Source of the DNA: Variovorax sp. CF079
GTDB lineage: Bacteria; Pseudomonadota; Gammaproteobacteria; Burkholderiales; Burkholderiaceae_C
Direction: 5' to 3'
DNA length: 64,000 nt
Assembly (NCBI RefSeq): GCF_900101545.1
Contig: NZ_FMZU01000002.1
Location: 62,001-126,000, forward strand
A model generated the notes under the pieces. The model saw only the letters and a list, made by a program, of their open reading frames with translations, did not search any database and had not been told where the DNA came from. The position numbers and the translations under genes are program-made. This document shows, in pieces, positions 34,943-43,723 of the stretch (the stretch's first letter is position 1; the number at the start of each line of letters is the position of its first letter).

Positions 34943-37900
34943 GTGACGAAACGTAAAGACGACGAAACGCTGTCGCGCCCGGCGCGTCAGCCTTTCGAGC
35001 GGCAGGTCGAAGCCTCGCTGCGCGAGCACGCCGACCTGCTGAATCTCACGCACGACGCCATGTTCGTGCGCGACATGGAAGCAGCGATCAAGTACTGGAA
35101 CCGCGGCGCCGAGGAGATGTATGGATGGACGGCTGAAGAGGCGCTCGGCAAGTCCGCGCCCGAGCTGCTGAAGACCATCTCCACCGTGCCGCTCGAGCAG
35201 ATCGAATCGCAGGTGCTGAGCACCGGACGCTGGGAAGGCGAGCTGGTGCATCACAGGCGAAACGGAACGCCGGTGGTCGTGGCGAGCCGCCTGGCATTGC
35301 AGCGAGACGAGCAGGGCGAGCCGGTGGCGATCCTCGCGACCAATACCGACATCACGCAGCACAAGCGGGCCGAGGAGGCCCGGCAGGATCTCGAGGAGCA
35401 ATGGAGAGCGGCCTTCGAAGCCAATCCCACGATGTACTTCATCATCGATGCGGCCGGCGCGATCCTGTCGGTGAATCCCGTCGGCGCAGAGCAGTTGGGT
35501 TGGCGCGTGAGCCAGCTGATCGGCCAGCCGGTGCTGAACGTGTTCTACGAAGCCGATCGGGCGTTCGTCCAGGGAAACGCCGAGCAGGCTTTCCGGCAGC
35601 CGGGGCGCGTGATGCGCTGGAAGGCGCGCAAGGTCCGCAAGGACGGCACGATGCTGTGGGTCCGGGAGTCGGCGAACGCGGTCGTGCTGAGGGGCGGGCC
35701 GGTGCTGCTTGTGGCGTGCGAGGACATTACCGAGCGCAAGCACGCCGAGGAGGCGTTGCGCGAGAGCGAGGAGCGCTTTCGCACGCTTGTGAAATTCTCT
35801 TTCGACGTGTACTGGGAGAGCGACGCCCAGCATCGCTTCACCCGGCAGGAGTATTCCGCCCAGTTCGACCGCGCGCCGGCGCCGGGCTCGGAGATCGGCA
35901 AGACGCGGTGGGAAGTGCCCTATCTGGGGCCGGACGAGGAGGCTTGGCGCCAGCACCGCTCAGCGCTCGATGCCCATGTCCCGTTCCGCGACTTCGAGCT
36001 CACCCGGGCTACGTCCGACGGCGGCATACGCCATGTGTCGGTATCCGGGCTGCCGATGTTCGACGAGGCGGGGCGCTTCACGGGCTACCGGGGCGTCGGG
36101 CGGGACATCACCGAGCGCAAGCGCGCTGAAGATGCGTTGCGCCGGAGCGAGAAGGAGCTTCGGGAGGTGCTCGAGACGATGCCGGCGATTGCCTTCGTCA
36201 CCAACGCCGATGGCTCCGGTGTGCTCGTCAACCGGCGCGGGAGCGAATACACCGGCTTCTCGCTCACCGGGGCGAACTGGCTGGCTGCAATTCATCCCGA
36301 AGATCTGCCCGGCTACGTGCGAGCGCGGGCGCATCACATGGCGACCGGCGAGCCTTTCGAGCAGGAAGCGCGTGTTCGTCGCGCGGACGGCGAATACCGC
36401 TGGTTCCTGAGCCGCGCCGTGCCGATGCGCGGCGAAGGTGGAAGGATTCTGAAGTGGTATGGAATCCTTACCGACATCGAAGACCGGAAGCGCGCGGAAG
36501 AGGAACGCCGCGCGCATCTGTGGTTCCTGGAAAGCATGAACCGCGTCAACCGCGCCATGCAGGGAACCAACGACCTCGAGAAGATGATGAGCGATGTGCT
36601 CGATGCAGTCCTCGACATCTTTGCTTGCGACCGGGCATGGCTCACCTATCCGTGCGATCCGGAAGCTGGCTGCTGGCGCGCGGTCATGGAACAGACGCGG
36701 CCTGAGTTTCCCGGCGCGTTCAGCCTGGGCGCCGAGGTGCCCCTCGATGCGGATGTCGCCACGGTGTTCCGGACAGCGCGCGCTGCGAGCGGAGCCGTGT
36801 CATTCGGTCCTGGCTGCGAGCTCCAGGTGCCGGCGCAGCTCGCGGAGAGTTTCAGCATCAGATCCGTGCTCGCCATGGCGCTGTACCCCAAGGCCGATCA
36901 ACCTTACCTCTTCGGGCTGCACCAGTGCTCGCGCCCGCGCGCCTGGACGGCGCAGGAAACGCGGCTGTTCGAGGAGATCGGACATCGGCTTGCCGACGCG
37001 CTCACCAGTCTTCTCATCTTCCGCAGCCTGCGCGAAAGCGAGCGCAAGCTCGAAGAGGCGCAGCGCATGGCGCATCTCGGTCATTGGGAAGCCGACCTGG
37101 ACAGCGGTCGCGTGACCGCCTCGGAAGAAGCCTTCCGCATCCACGGCCTTAAGCGGCCCGAGTCCGGGCAATTGGAAGGCCGGTTGCTGGACCTCGTCCA
37201 TCCGGACGACCGGGAACGGGTGAAGCAGGCCAATGAGGCCGGCGTGCAGGGCGGTCCGCGCTTCGACATGGAATACCGGGTGGTGCGTCCGGACGGCGAG
37301 GTGCGCGTGGTCCACAACAGCGCCGACGTGGCGCGCGATCCCTCCGGCCGGCCTCGGCGCTTCTTCGGCATCGTGCAGGACATGACGGAGCTCAGGCATG
37401 CGGAAGAGGAGCTGCGCGAAAGCGAAAGCCGATACCGGCACATTTTCCAGGGCGCGAGCGTTTCGATCTGGGAAGAGGACTTGTCCGCGGTCGAGGCGGC
37501 CATCGACGGACTCAAGGCGCAGGGCGTGCGCGACTTGCGCCGGCACCTGGCCACGCATCCCGAGTTCGTCCGGCAGGCCCTCGCCCTGGTGAAGGTGCTC
37601 GACGTCAATGACGCAACCATCGAGCTGTTCGGGGCGCGGAGCAAGGAGGAGCTCATGGTGTCGCTCCCCAAGCTCGTCCTGCCGGAGACCGAGCAGGTGT
37701 TCGCAGAAGAGCTGTGCGCCCTGGCAGAGGGCCGGACTTCCTTTACGGCCGAGACGGTGCGCGGAACGCTGAAGGGAGACAAGTTGTCCGTCCTCCTCAC
37801 GATCGCGTTTCCGCCTCAGCCGGCCAAGTTCGGCAGCACGCTCGTGAGCATCATGGACATCACCGAGCGCAAGCGGGCCGAGTACTTGACGCGGCAGATG

Positions 37901-38968
37901 TTCGAGAGTGCCTCCGATGGCGTGGCCGTGATCGGCCGGGATTACCGCTATCAAAGGGTCAATGCGGTCTACGAGCGCAACTGGAGGATGCCGGCCGAGA
38001 AGATCGTCGGCATGCATGTCGCCGATCTCCTCGGGACCGACGTCTTCGAGCGCACCGTGAAGCCGAGTCTCGACCGCTGTCTCGCCGGAGAGCAGTTCAC
38101 CGTCGCAGAATGGTTCACGACCGAATTGGGGCGCTTCTACCTGTCGGTGTCCTACTCGCCGCTGCGGCTCGATTCGGAGCGCCTGGAGGCAGCGCTTGTG
38201 ATCACGCGCGATCTCACTGACCACGTCCTCGCGTCGGAAGCCCTGCGCGAGGCGCAGGCGGCGCTTGCGCGAGTGAACCGCGTGACCACGCTCGGCGTGC
38301 TGGCGGCCTCGATCGCGCACGAGGTCAACCAGCCGCTCGGAGCCATGGTCGCAAGCGCGGGGTCCTGCGCGCGCTGGCTCGCAGCCCAGCCGCCCGAGCT
38401 CGAAAAGGCCCAGCGTTCGCTCGGACGCATTGCCAGGGACGGCAAGCGCGCGAGCGAAGTCATCGACCGCATCCGCGCCCTGGTCATGCGCCAGCCGCCG
38501 CGCCGGGACCGCGTCGACGTCAACCAGACCATCCTCGACGTGATTGCGCTCACGCGCGACCAGATGCGCCGCAACGACATTGCGCTCGAGAAGACGCTTG
38601 CCGACGGCCTGCCGCCCGTATGGGGCGACAGGGTGCAGCTCCAGCAGGTGATCCTCAATCTGATCGTCAACGCCATCGAGGCCATGAGCGCGCCCGGCAA
38701 TCGCCCGCGACAGCTGGTCATCGGCGCGAGCGAAGCGGAGCGCGGCGTGTGCATCGAGGTGCGCGACTCGGGCCCCGGCATCGCGCCCGAGATCGCGGAC
38801 AAGCTCTTCGAGCCCTTCCATACCTCCAAGGCGCAGGGCATCGGCATGGGGCTTTCGATCAGCCGGTCGATCGTCGAGGCCCATGGCGGACAGCTCCGGA
38901 CCGCGCCGAACCTGCCCCACGGCGCCGTGTTCCGGTTTTCGCTGCCGACCGGGGAACGGGAGCCGTAA
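34943..38968 (+). CDS. Multi-PAS/GAF soluble histidine kinase
   Basis: About 1,341 residues without transmembrane segments. Four PAS/PAC units occupy roughly residues 26-525, each ending in a DITxxK-like linker. A GAF domain covers about 525-695, and three more PAS units run to about 1,100. The kinase core follows: H-box SIAHEVNQPLGAM, N-box NLIVNAIEAM, G-boxes DSGPGIAPE and GIGMGLSISRSIV. The GTG at 34943 is chosen for GGAG 6 bases upstream; an ATG at 34916 is the alternative. The core is FixL/TodS-like and the FixJ-type regulator overlaps its stop, so they form a pair. Input signals are unknown but redox, light or aromatic ligands are typical of PAS/GAF sensors. Confidence 0.92.
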   Translation: MTKRKDDETLSRPARQPFERQVEASLREHADLLNLTHDAMFVRDMEAAIKYWNRGAEEMYGWTAEEALGKSAPELLKTISTVPLEQIESQVLSTGRWEGELVHHRRNGTPVVVASRLALQRDEQGEPVAILATNTDITQHKRAEEARQDLEEQWRAAFEANPTMYFIIDAAGAILSVNPVGAEQLGWRVSQLIGQPVLNVFYEADRAFVQGNAEQAFRQPGRVMRWKARKVRKDGTMLWVRESANAVVLRGGPVLLVACEDITERKHAEEALRESEERFRTLVKFSFDVYWESDAQHRFTRQEYSAQFDRAPAPGSEIGKTRWEVPYLGPDEEAWRQHRSALDAHVPFRDFELTRATSDGGIRHVSVSGLPMFDEAGRFTGYRGVGRDITERKRAEDALRRSEKELREVLETMPAIAFVTNADGSGVLVNRRGSEYTGFSLTGANWLAAIHPEDLPGYVRARAHHMATGEPFEQEARVRRADGEYRWFLSRAVPMRGEGGRILKWYGILTDIEDRKRAEEERRAHLWFLESMNRVNRAMQGTNDLEKMMSDVLDAVLDIFACDRAWLTYPCDPEAGCWRAVMEQTRPEFPGAFSLGAEVPLDADVATVFRTARAASGAVSFGPGCELQVPAQLAESFSIRSVLAMALYPKADQPYLFGLHQCSRPRAWTAQETRLFEEIGHRLADALTSLLIFRSLRESERKLEEAQRMAHLGHWEADLDSGRVTASEEAFRIHGLKRPESGQLEGRLLDLVHPDDRERVKQANEAGVQGGPRFDMEYRVVRPDGEVRVVHNSADVARDPSGRPRRFFGIVQDMTELRHAEEELRESESRYRHIFQGASVSIWEEDLSAVEAAIDGLKAQGVRDLRRHLATHPEFVRQALALVKVLDVNDATIELFGARSKEELMVSLPKLVLPETEQVFAEELCALAEGRTSFTAETVRGTLKGDKLSVLLTIAFPPQPAKFGSTLVSIMDITERKRAEYLTRQMFESASDGVAVIGRDYRYQRVNAVYERNWRMPAEKIVGMHVADLLGTDVFERTVKPSLDRCLAGEQFTVAEWFTTELGRFYLSVSYSPLRLDSERLEAALVITRDLTDHVLASEALREAQAALARVNRVTTLGVLAASIAHEVNQPLGAMVASAGSCARWLAAQPPELEKAQRSLGRIARDGKRASEVIDRIRALVMRQPPRRDRVDVNQTILDVIALTRDQMRRNDIALEKTLADGLPPVWGDRVQLQQVILNLIVNAIEAMSAPGNRPRQLVIGASEAERGVCIEVRDSGPGIAPEIADKLFEPFHTSKAQGIGMGLSISRSIVEAHGGQLRTAPNLPHGAVFRFSLPTGEREP

Positions 38969-39594
38969 TGGCAACCGAGCGGCCCGTCGTCTTCGTGGTC
39001 GACGACGACCTGGCCATGCGCGAGGCGCTTCAGGACCTCCTCGCCTCCGTCGGCATGGACGTGCGCCTTTTCGCCTCGACGCAGGACTTCCTGCAGGCGC
39101 AGCGCCCGGACGCGCCCGGCTGCCTGGTGCTCGACGTGCGGCTGCCCGGCGCAAGCGGATTGAGCTTCCAGGAAGAACTCCCGCGAGCGGGCGTCGATCT
39201 GCCGGTGATCTTCATCACCGGGCACGGCGACATTCCGATGACGGTGCGCGCCATGAAGGCCGGCGCAGTCGAGTTCCTGAGCAAGCCCTTCCGCGACCAG
39301 GAGCTTCTCGATGCGATCGATGCTGCGGTCGAGCGGCACCGCGCGCAGCGCCGCGAGACGGCGCTCGTCGCGGAGCTCCGGCAACGTTTCGCCGCGCTCA
39401 CCCAGCGCGAGCGCGAAGTCATGGCGCTGGTGAGCACCGGGCGCGTGAACAAGCAGATCGCGGCCGAGCTGGGCATCAGCGAGGCCACCGTCAAGGTCCA
39501 CCGCGGGCAGATCATGCGCAAGATGCAGGCGAAATCCCTGGCGCAGCTCGTGCGCATCGCGGACACGCTCGGCCTCTCCAACCCGAGGCCTTAG
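38968..39594 (+). CDS. FixJ/NarL-type response regulator
   Basis: A 208-residue regulator. The receiver has the acidic pocket VVDDD, phospho-acceptor Asp in LVLDVRLPG, conserved Thr in ITGHGDIPM and Lys in LSKPF. A LuxR-type DNA-binding domain (LTQREREVMALVSTGRVNKQ, then AAELGISEATVKVHRG) follows. Its start shares a base with the kinase stop (TAATG), so the two are cotranscribed and form a two-component system. Confidence 0.95.
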   Translation: MATERPVVFVVDDDLAMREALQDLLASVGMDVRLFASTQDFLQAQRPDAPGCLVLDVRLPGASGLSFQEELPRAGVDLPVIFITGHGDIPMTVRAMKAGAVEFLSKPFRDQELLDAIDAAVERHRAQRRETALVAELRQRFAALTQREREVMALVSTGRVNKQIAAELGISEATVKVHRGQIMRKMQAKSLAQLVRIADTLGLSNPRP

Positions 39595-39616
39595 GCGCCT
39601 AAACCAAAGTCGTAGC

Positions 39617-39633
39617 GCACGTGACGCACGTGC
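39617..39633. promoter_or_regulatory. Inverted repeat, candidate response-regulator site
   Basis: GCACGTGACGCACGTGC has 7-base inverted arms around ACG. It lies between the FixJ-type regulator gene and the lone receiver gene, about 70 bases before the latter's start. It may be a binding site for the preceding regulator. Confidence 0.35.
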
Positions 39634-39701
39634 AATGGTCTTGCGCGCGCAATCGGCCTAGTCTTGCGTCAACGTTCAAGAAGACCTGCAAGGAGATCCA
39701 A

Positions 39702-40082
39702 GTGCGCAACAACCCGACCGTAGCGATCGTGGACGACGATGAATCGGTTCGAGACACCACGAAGGACCTGCTCGACTCTGCCGGCCTGTCCGCCGCCACC
39801 TTCGACTCGGCCGAGAGCTTCCTGCAATCGAAGGGCACGTGCGCCATCCAATGCCTCATCGCCGACATGCGCATGCCGGGGATGACCGGGCTCGAGCTGC
39901 ACGGCCGCCTGGCCGCCGCCGGCACCCCGATTCCTACGGTCCTCATCACCGCCTACCCCGACGAACGGGAGCGCGCGCGCGCCTTGAAGACGGGCGTGAT
40001 CTGCTTTCTCGCAAAGCCCTTCAGTGCGGAAGACCTCCTCGCCTGCATCCAGACCGCCCTGCGCGGACGCGATCCTGCGTGA
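39702..40082 (+). CDS. Single-domain response regulator (receiver only)
   Basis: 126 residues comprising just a CheY-like receiver: IVDDDESVRD, phospho-acceptor Asp in CLIADMRMPGMTG, Thr in LITAYPDE and Lys in FLAKPFS. A GTG at 39702 with AAGGAG 8 bases upstream sets the start. It resembles FixJ receivers but lacks an output domain, so it may act as a phosphate sink or protein-binding switch for the adjacent multi-PAS kinase. Confidence 0.9.
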   Translation: MRNNPTVAIVDDDESVRDTTKDLLDSAGLSAATFDSAESFLQSKGTCAIQCLIADMRMPGMTGLELHGRLAAAGTPIPTVLITAYPDERERARALKTGVICFLAKPFSAEDLLACIQTALRGRDPA

Positions 40083-40140
40083 GGCGCACGACCATGCTTC
40101 CCGGAGCTGCTTCATCGAAATGAACCACGAGGACACCGCC

Positions 40141-40368
40141 ATGCACGCCGCGCGCCATTCATCCGCTGCACAGTCCGCCTTCGAGCTGCGCTTTCCCTCG
40201 CTCAGCGGCACGGGCCGCGCCCTGTCATTTCCCTGCGATGCCAGCGGCTCGGTGCAAATGGACAGCTTGAGCGAGCGCGCGCTGAACAACTACCTTCTTG
40301 CGCGCGCACTGACGGGCCGCGACTACGGGTGGCCCAGCGTGCAGGCCTCGTGCCAAGTGCAAAGCTGA
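40141..40368 (+). CDS. Small hypothetical protein, 75 aa
   Basis: Begins MHAARHSSAAQSAFELRFPS and contains DSLSERALNNYLLARALTGR. The ATG at 40141 has a GAGGA ribosome-binding site; an ATG at 40120 would add 7 residues. No domain was recognised. It sits between receiver genes and is probably part of the same transcription unit. Confidence 0.55.
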   Translation: MHAARHSSAAQSAFELRFPSLSGTGRALSFPCDASGSVQMDSLSERALNNYLLARALTGRDYGWPSVQASCQVQS

Positions 40369-40385
40369 AGCGAAGGAGCAAAGCC

Positions 40386-41003
40386 ATGAGCGATCGATCT
40401 GCCGAAATCCCGGACGGCGAGGTGCCGTTCCAGGATCCGACTCCCCACGCGTCGCTCGGCGGCGAAGGAGTCGCAGCGAAGGCCGACAGCGCAGTGAAGG
40501 TCATCATCGGCGTAGCCTCGCCCGCGCTTCTGTGCGGCCTCGAATCGCTGGTGAGCGGCACCGCGGGCCTTGCTTTCGGGCGCTCGGCGCCGACACTGGA
40601 CCGTTTGCTCGTCTGCTGCATGGAGGCCGAGGACTGCATCGCTCTGGTGGATCCGACCCTCGGTCCGCAGGGGCTGCGCGCATTCATGCAATTGCTCCGC
40701 ATGATGGCTGCCAGGGTGCGCGTCGTGCTCATCAGCGACATGCATTCGCCGCACATGGTGCGGGAGGCAATCCGGTGGGGCGCCAGCGGATTCGTCGAGA
40801 AGACGGCCCAGCCCGCCGAGATCCGCGCCGCGCTGGTCGCGGCCGCTCGCTCGCAACGCTACCTTTCGCCGCGGATGGCGGCGGACCTGGCCGATTCCTT
40901 CGTGCTGCAGGACCTGACCCCACGCGAGATGGATGTGCTCGCCCTCCTCACGCGCGGCGACTGCAACAAGCTCATTAGCTCATTGCACCCGAATTGGCGG
41001 TGA
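40386..41003 (+). pseudogene. LuxR/NarL-type response regulator with a disrupted DNA-binding domain
   Basis: Residues about 35-150 form a receiver-like domain (VIIGVASPALLCGLESLV; VVLISDMHSPHMVREAI; SGFVEKTAQPAEI). The phospho-acceptor region is ALVDPTLGP with Asp present. A LuxR helix-turn-helix starts LTPREMDVLALLTRGDCNKLI but then shifts frame and ends after 8 codons. The cause is an AGCTCATT tandem duplication at 40969-40984. Removing one copy restores LIAPELAVTGA, a recognisable continuation of the recognition region, but even that frame soon diverges. DNA binding is therefore probably lost. The AAGGAG site and start at 40386 are intact. Confidence 0.7.
40969..40984 (+). repeat. 8-bp tandem duplication (AGCTCATT x2)
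   Basis: AGCTCATTAGCTCATT is an exact two-copy tandem. It falls in the helix-turn-helix codons of the LuxR-type gene and shifts its frame. Confidence 0.85.
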
Positions 41004-41050
41004 CCGGAGCTTTCACGATATTCCGCCCGCCGCACGGCCGGAAGACCCAC

Positions 41051-41707
41051 ATGCAATCGCTGCAAGACCTCCTCTATGAAAAGAGGGCGGGGATCGCCTA
41101 CGTCACGATCAACCGCCCGCAGGCGATGAACGCGCTGAGCCACACGGCGCTCGACGAGCTGAGATCGGTGATGGAGGACGCGCGAGGGGACCCCGTCGTC
41201 CATGGCGTGATCGTGACCGGCGCGGGCGACAAGGCCTTCGTCACCGGGGCCGACATCACCGCGGGCGCGTCGATTTCCGCCATCGACGCGCACGCGTTCA
41301 CGCGCAGCGGCCGGCTTGCGTTCGATCTGATCGAGCAGCTCGGCAAGCCGGTCATCGCCGCTGTGAATGGCTGCGCGTCGGGCGAAGGATGCGAACTGGC
41401 GATGGCTTGCACCTTGCGTCTTGCAACGGCGCATGCGAGATTCGGCAGCCCGGAAGCGAAGCCCGGTTTCGTTCGCGGCTTCGGCGGGACGCAGCGCCTT
41501 CTGCGTCTCGTCGGCAAGGGCCGGGCGCTGCAGCTCATTCTCACGGCGGACACGATCGACGCGACAGAAGCGCACCGGAACGGCCTCGTCAACGAGATTG
41601 TCGATGCAGACCAGCTCATCCCCCGTGCGGAAACGATCCTCAGCCGAATGGGGGCTCATCGAACTGGAACAGGGGAAGCAGCGTCTGCGAGCGCCAGCCG
41701 AAGCTGA
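41051..41707 (+). CDS. Enoyl-CoA hydratase/isomerase family protein, C-terminally truncated
   Basis: The crotonase core is present: YVTINRPQAMNALS, oxyanion-hole region DKAFVTGADI, and the catalytic segments NGCASGEGCELAMA and GSPEAKPGFVRGFGGTQRL. Similarity ends near LIPRAETILSRMG (about residue 205) and the frame stops at 218 residues, against about 260 for the family. The C-terminal helices that close the active site and drive trimer formation are missing. It lies directly after the damaged LuxR-type gene, so both may mark one rearrangement. Activity is doubtful. Confidence 0.75.
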   Translation: MQSLQDLLYEKRAGIAYVTINRPQAMNALSHTALDELRSVMEDARGDPVVHGVIVTGAGDKAFVTGADITAGASISAIDAHAFTRSGRLAFDLIEQLGKPVIAAVNGCASGEGCELAMACTLRLATAHARFGSPEAKPGFVRGFGGTQRLLRLVGKGRALQLILTADTIDATEAHRNGLVNEIVDADQLIPRAETILSRMGAHRTGTGEAASASASRS

Positions 41708-41819
41708 TCACCGTGCGCGAGATGATCCATCGCGCGACCAGCGAGATGGGTTTCGCAGGCGGATCTGCCACCGGTCGCAGAGAATCTTCATCCTTCTACG
41801 ACTCTGTTCCCGGCAAACA

Positions 41820-42677
41820 ATGAAGACGCTTCAACTTGCAACAGGCACTCCGCTGCCCGTGCTCGGCCTGGGCACCTGGCGCCTGGGCGAAGACCGCGCG
41901 CTGCGCCGCACCGAGATCGCCGCCGTGCGCGCGGCCATCGAGATGGGCTACCGCCTCATCGACACCGCCGAGATGTACGGCGAGGGCGGCGCCGAAGAAG
42001 TGGTCGGGCAGGCGATCGCAGAGGCGCTGCGCGCCGGCGACGTGACGCGCGGCGAGCTCTTCGTCGTCAGCAAGGTCTATCCACACAACGCGAGCCGCAA
42101 GGGCACGCCGGCCGCTTGCGCGCGCAGCCTGGCGCGGCTGGGGCTGGAGCAGATCGACCTCTATCTGCTGCACTGGCGCGGCGAATACACGCTTGCCGAA
42201 ACCTGCGAGGCGATGCGCGCGCTGGTCGACGGCGGGCGCATCCGGCATTGGGGCGTCAGCAACTTCGACACCGGCGACATGGACGAACTGGCCGCCGTGT
42301 GCGGCGAGCCGCTGGACTGCACGGCGAACCAGGTCTATTACTCGGTGCGCGAGCGCGGGCCCGAGTTCAGCCTGCTGCCCTGGCAGCGTGCCCGCGGCAT
42401 GCCGCTGATGGCCTACAGCCCGATCGACCAGGGCGCGCTGGCGGGCGATGCGGCATTGAAGAAGACGGCGCAGCGGCTCGGCGTCACGGCGGCGCAGCTT
42501 GCGCTGGCCTGGGTCATTGCACAGCCCGGCGTCGTCGCCATTCCGAAGGCGGTGCGCGAGGCGCATCTGCGTGACAACCTCGCTGCTGCCGAACTGCAGC
42601 TCGGCGACGAAGATCTCGCCGAGATCGATAGACTCCATCCCCCGCCGCGGCGCAAGAAGCCGCTTTCGATGATTTGA
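41820..42677 (+). CDS. Aldo/keto reductase
   Basis: NADPH-dependent carbonyl reductase, 285 residues. The catalytic tetrad is visible: Asp and Tyr in LIDTAEMYGEGGAE, Lys in FVVSKVYP, His in LYLLHWRG. The C-terminal cofactor segment is AIPKAVREAHLRDN. It is of the prokaryotic 2,5-diketogluconate reductase/YeaE type, with an unknown natural substrate. Its stop is close to the acetyltransferase gene that follows. Confidence 0.92.
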   Translation: MKTLQLATGTPLPVLGLGTWRLGEDRALRRTEIAAVRAAIEMGYRLIDTAEMYGEGGAEEVVGQAIAEALRAGDVTRGELFVVSKVYPHNASRKGTPAACARSLARLGLEQIDLYLLHWRGEYTLAETCEAMRALVDGGRIRHWGVSNFDTGDMDELAAVCGEPLDCTANQVYYSVRERGPEFSLLPWQRARGMPLMAYSPIDQGALAGDAALKKTAQRLGVTAAQLALAWVIAQPGVVAIPKAVREAHLRDNLAAAELQLGDEDLAEIDRLHPPPRRKKPLSMI

Positions 42678-42712
42678 TCCCGACGACCCAGTACGCAACT
42701 ACCGAAACCCCG

Positions 42713-43168
42713 ATGACTCCTTCCGTACGCCCCGTCACGCAGAACGACCACGCCGCCTGGCGGCCGCTTTGGGACGGCTACAACGCCTTCTACGGCCGCC
42801 ATGGCGCGACTGCGCTGGCCGAGCACGTGACGCAGACGACCTGGCAGCGCTTCCTCGATCCGGAGGAGCCGATGTTCGCGCTGGTCGCGGAAGACGAGGG
42901 GCAGCTCGTCGGGCTGGCCCATTGCGTCATCCATCGCAGCATGACCCGTGTCGAGCCGGTGTGCTATCTCTCCGACCTGTTCACGCTCGAATCCCGGCGC
43001 GGGCGCGGCATCGGCCGCCTGCTGATCGAGGCGGTCTACGAGCAGGCGAAATCGGCCGGCGCCTCGCGGGTCTACTGGCAGACGCACGAATCGAACGCCG
43101 CGGGCAGGCTGCTCTACGACAAGGTCGCGAAGCACCTTGGATTCATCGTCTACGTGAGGGAGTTTTGA
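42713..43168 (+). CDS. GNAT-family N-acetyltransferase
   Basis: A 151-residue acetyl-CoA-dependent transferase with motif A around LSDLFTLESRRGRGIGRLLI (pantetheine-binding RGxGIG) and motif B YWQTHESNAAGRLLYDKVAK. The ATG at 42713 is preferred over an upstream TTG. Acceptor substrate is unknown. It is followed 5 bases later by a second GNAT gene. Confidence 0.88.
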   Translation: MTPSVRPVTQNDHAAWRPLWDGYNAFYGRHGATALAEHVTQTTWQRFLDPEEPMFALVAEDEGQLVGLAHCVIHRSMTRVEPVCYLSDLFTLESRRGRGIGRLLIEAVYEQAKSAGASRVYWQTHESNAAGRLLYDKVAKHLGFIVYVREF

Positions 43169-43173
43169 TCACC

Positions 43174-43713
43174 ATGCCCACGGAGAATCCGATGCAGTTC
43201 GTCGCATGCACGCACGACACCCACGCCGTTGCGATCCTGGAGATCTTCAACGATGCCATCGTCAGCTCGACCGCCCTCTACGACTACAAGCCCCGCACGC
43301 TGGAGAGCATGGTCGGCTGGTTCAAGACCAAGGAGGCGGGCGGGTTCCCCGTGATCGGCGCCATCGGAGAAGACGGCGGACTCCTCGGCTTTGCCAGCTA
43401 CGGCACTTTCCGCGCCTGGCCCGCGTACAAGTACTCGGTCGAGCACTCGGTCTACGTTCACAAGGACCACCGGGGAAAAGGCCTGGGCCTGCTGCTCATG
43501 CAGGAACTGATCGCGGCTGCCAGGGCGCAGCAGTATCACGTCATGGTCGGCGCCATCGACCTGGCCAACAAGGGCAGCATCGCCCTGCACCAGAGGCTAG
43601 GCTTCGAGCACGCCGGAACCATCAGGCAGGCCGGATTCAAGTTCGGCCGATGGCTCGACGTGGACTTCTGGCAGCTGGTGCTCGAAACGCCGGCGAATCC
43701 GGTCGACGGCTAG
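43174..43713 (+). CDS. GNAT-family N-acetyltransferase (phosphinothricin/methionine sulfone acetyltransferase-like)
   Basis: A 179-residue GNAT of the Pat/YncA type: IFNDAIVSSTALYDYKPRT at the N-terminus, VEHSVYVHKDHRGKGLGLLL for acetyl-CoA binding, and GSIALHQRLGFEHAGTIRQA near the C-terminus. A second ATG at 43192 with GGAG upstream could also be used. Family members acetylate small amino-acid analogues; resistance should not be assumed. Confidence 0.9.
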   Translation: MPTENPMQFVACTHDTHAVAILEIFNDAIVSSTALYDYKPRTLESMVGWFKTKEAGGFPVIGAIGEDGGLLGFASYGTFRAWPAYKYSVEHSVYVHKDHRGKGLGLLLMQELIAAARAQQYHVMVGAIDLANKGSIALHQRLGFEHAGTIRQAGFKFGRWLDVDFWQLVLETPANPVDG

Positions 43714-43723
43714 CCTGCGTCCT

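Noticed and set aside
36800..39154. Long open minus-strand frame opposite the multi-PAS kinase
   Set aside because: It has no recognisable domain, is Arg/Pro/His-rich, and mirrors a well-supported kinase gene. Long antisense frames are expected at this GC content.
43174..43713. Herbicide (phosphinothricin) resistance determinant
   Set aside because: The Pat/YncA family is broad and chromosomal members usually act on other amino-acid analogues; nothing nearby suggests antibiotic biosynthesis or resistance.
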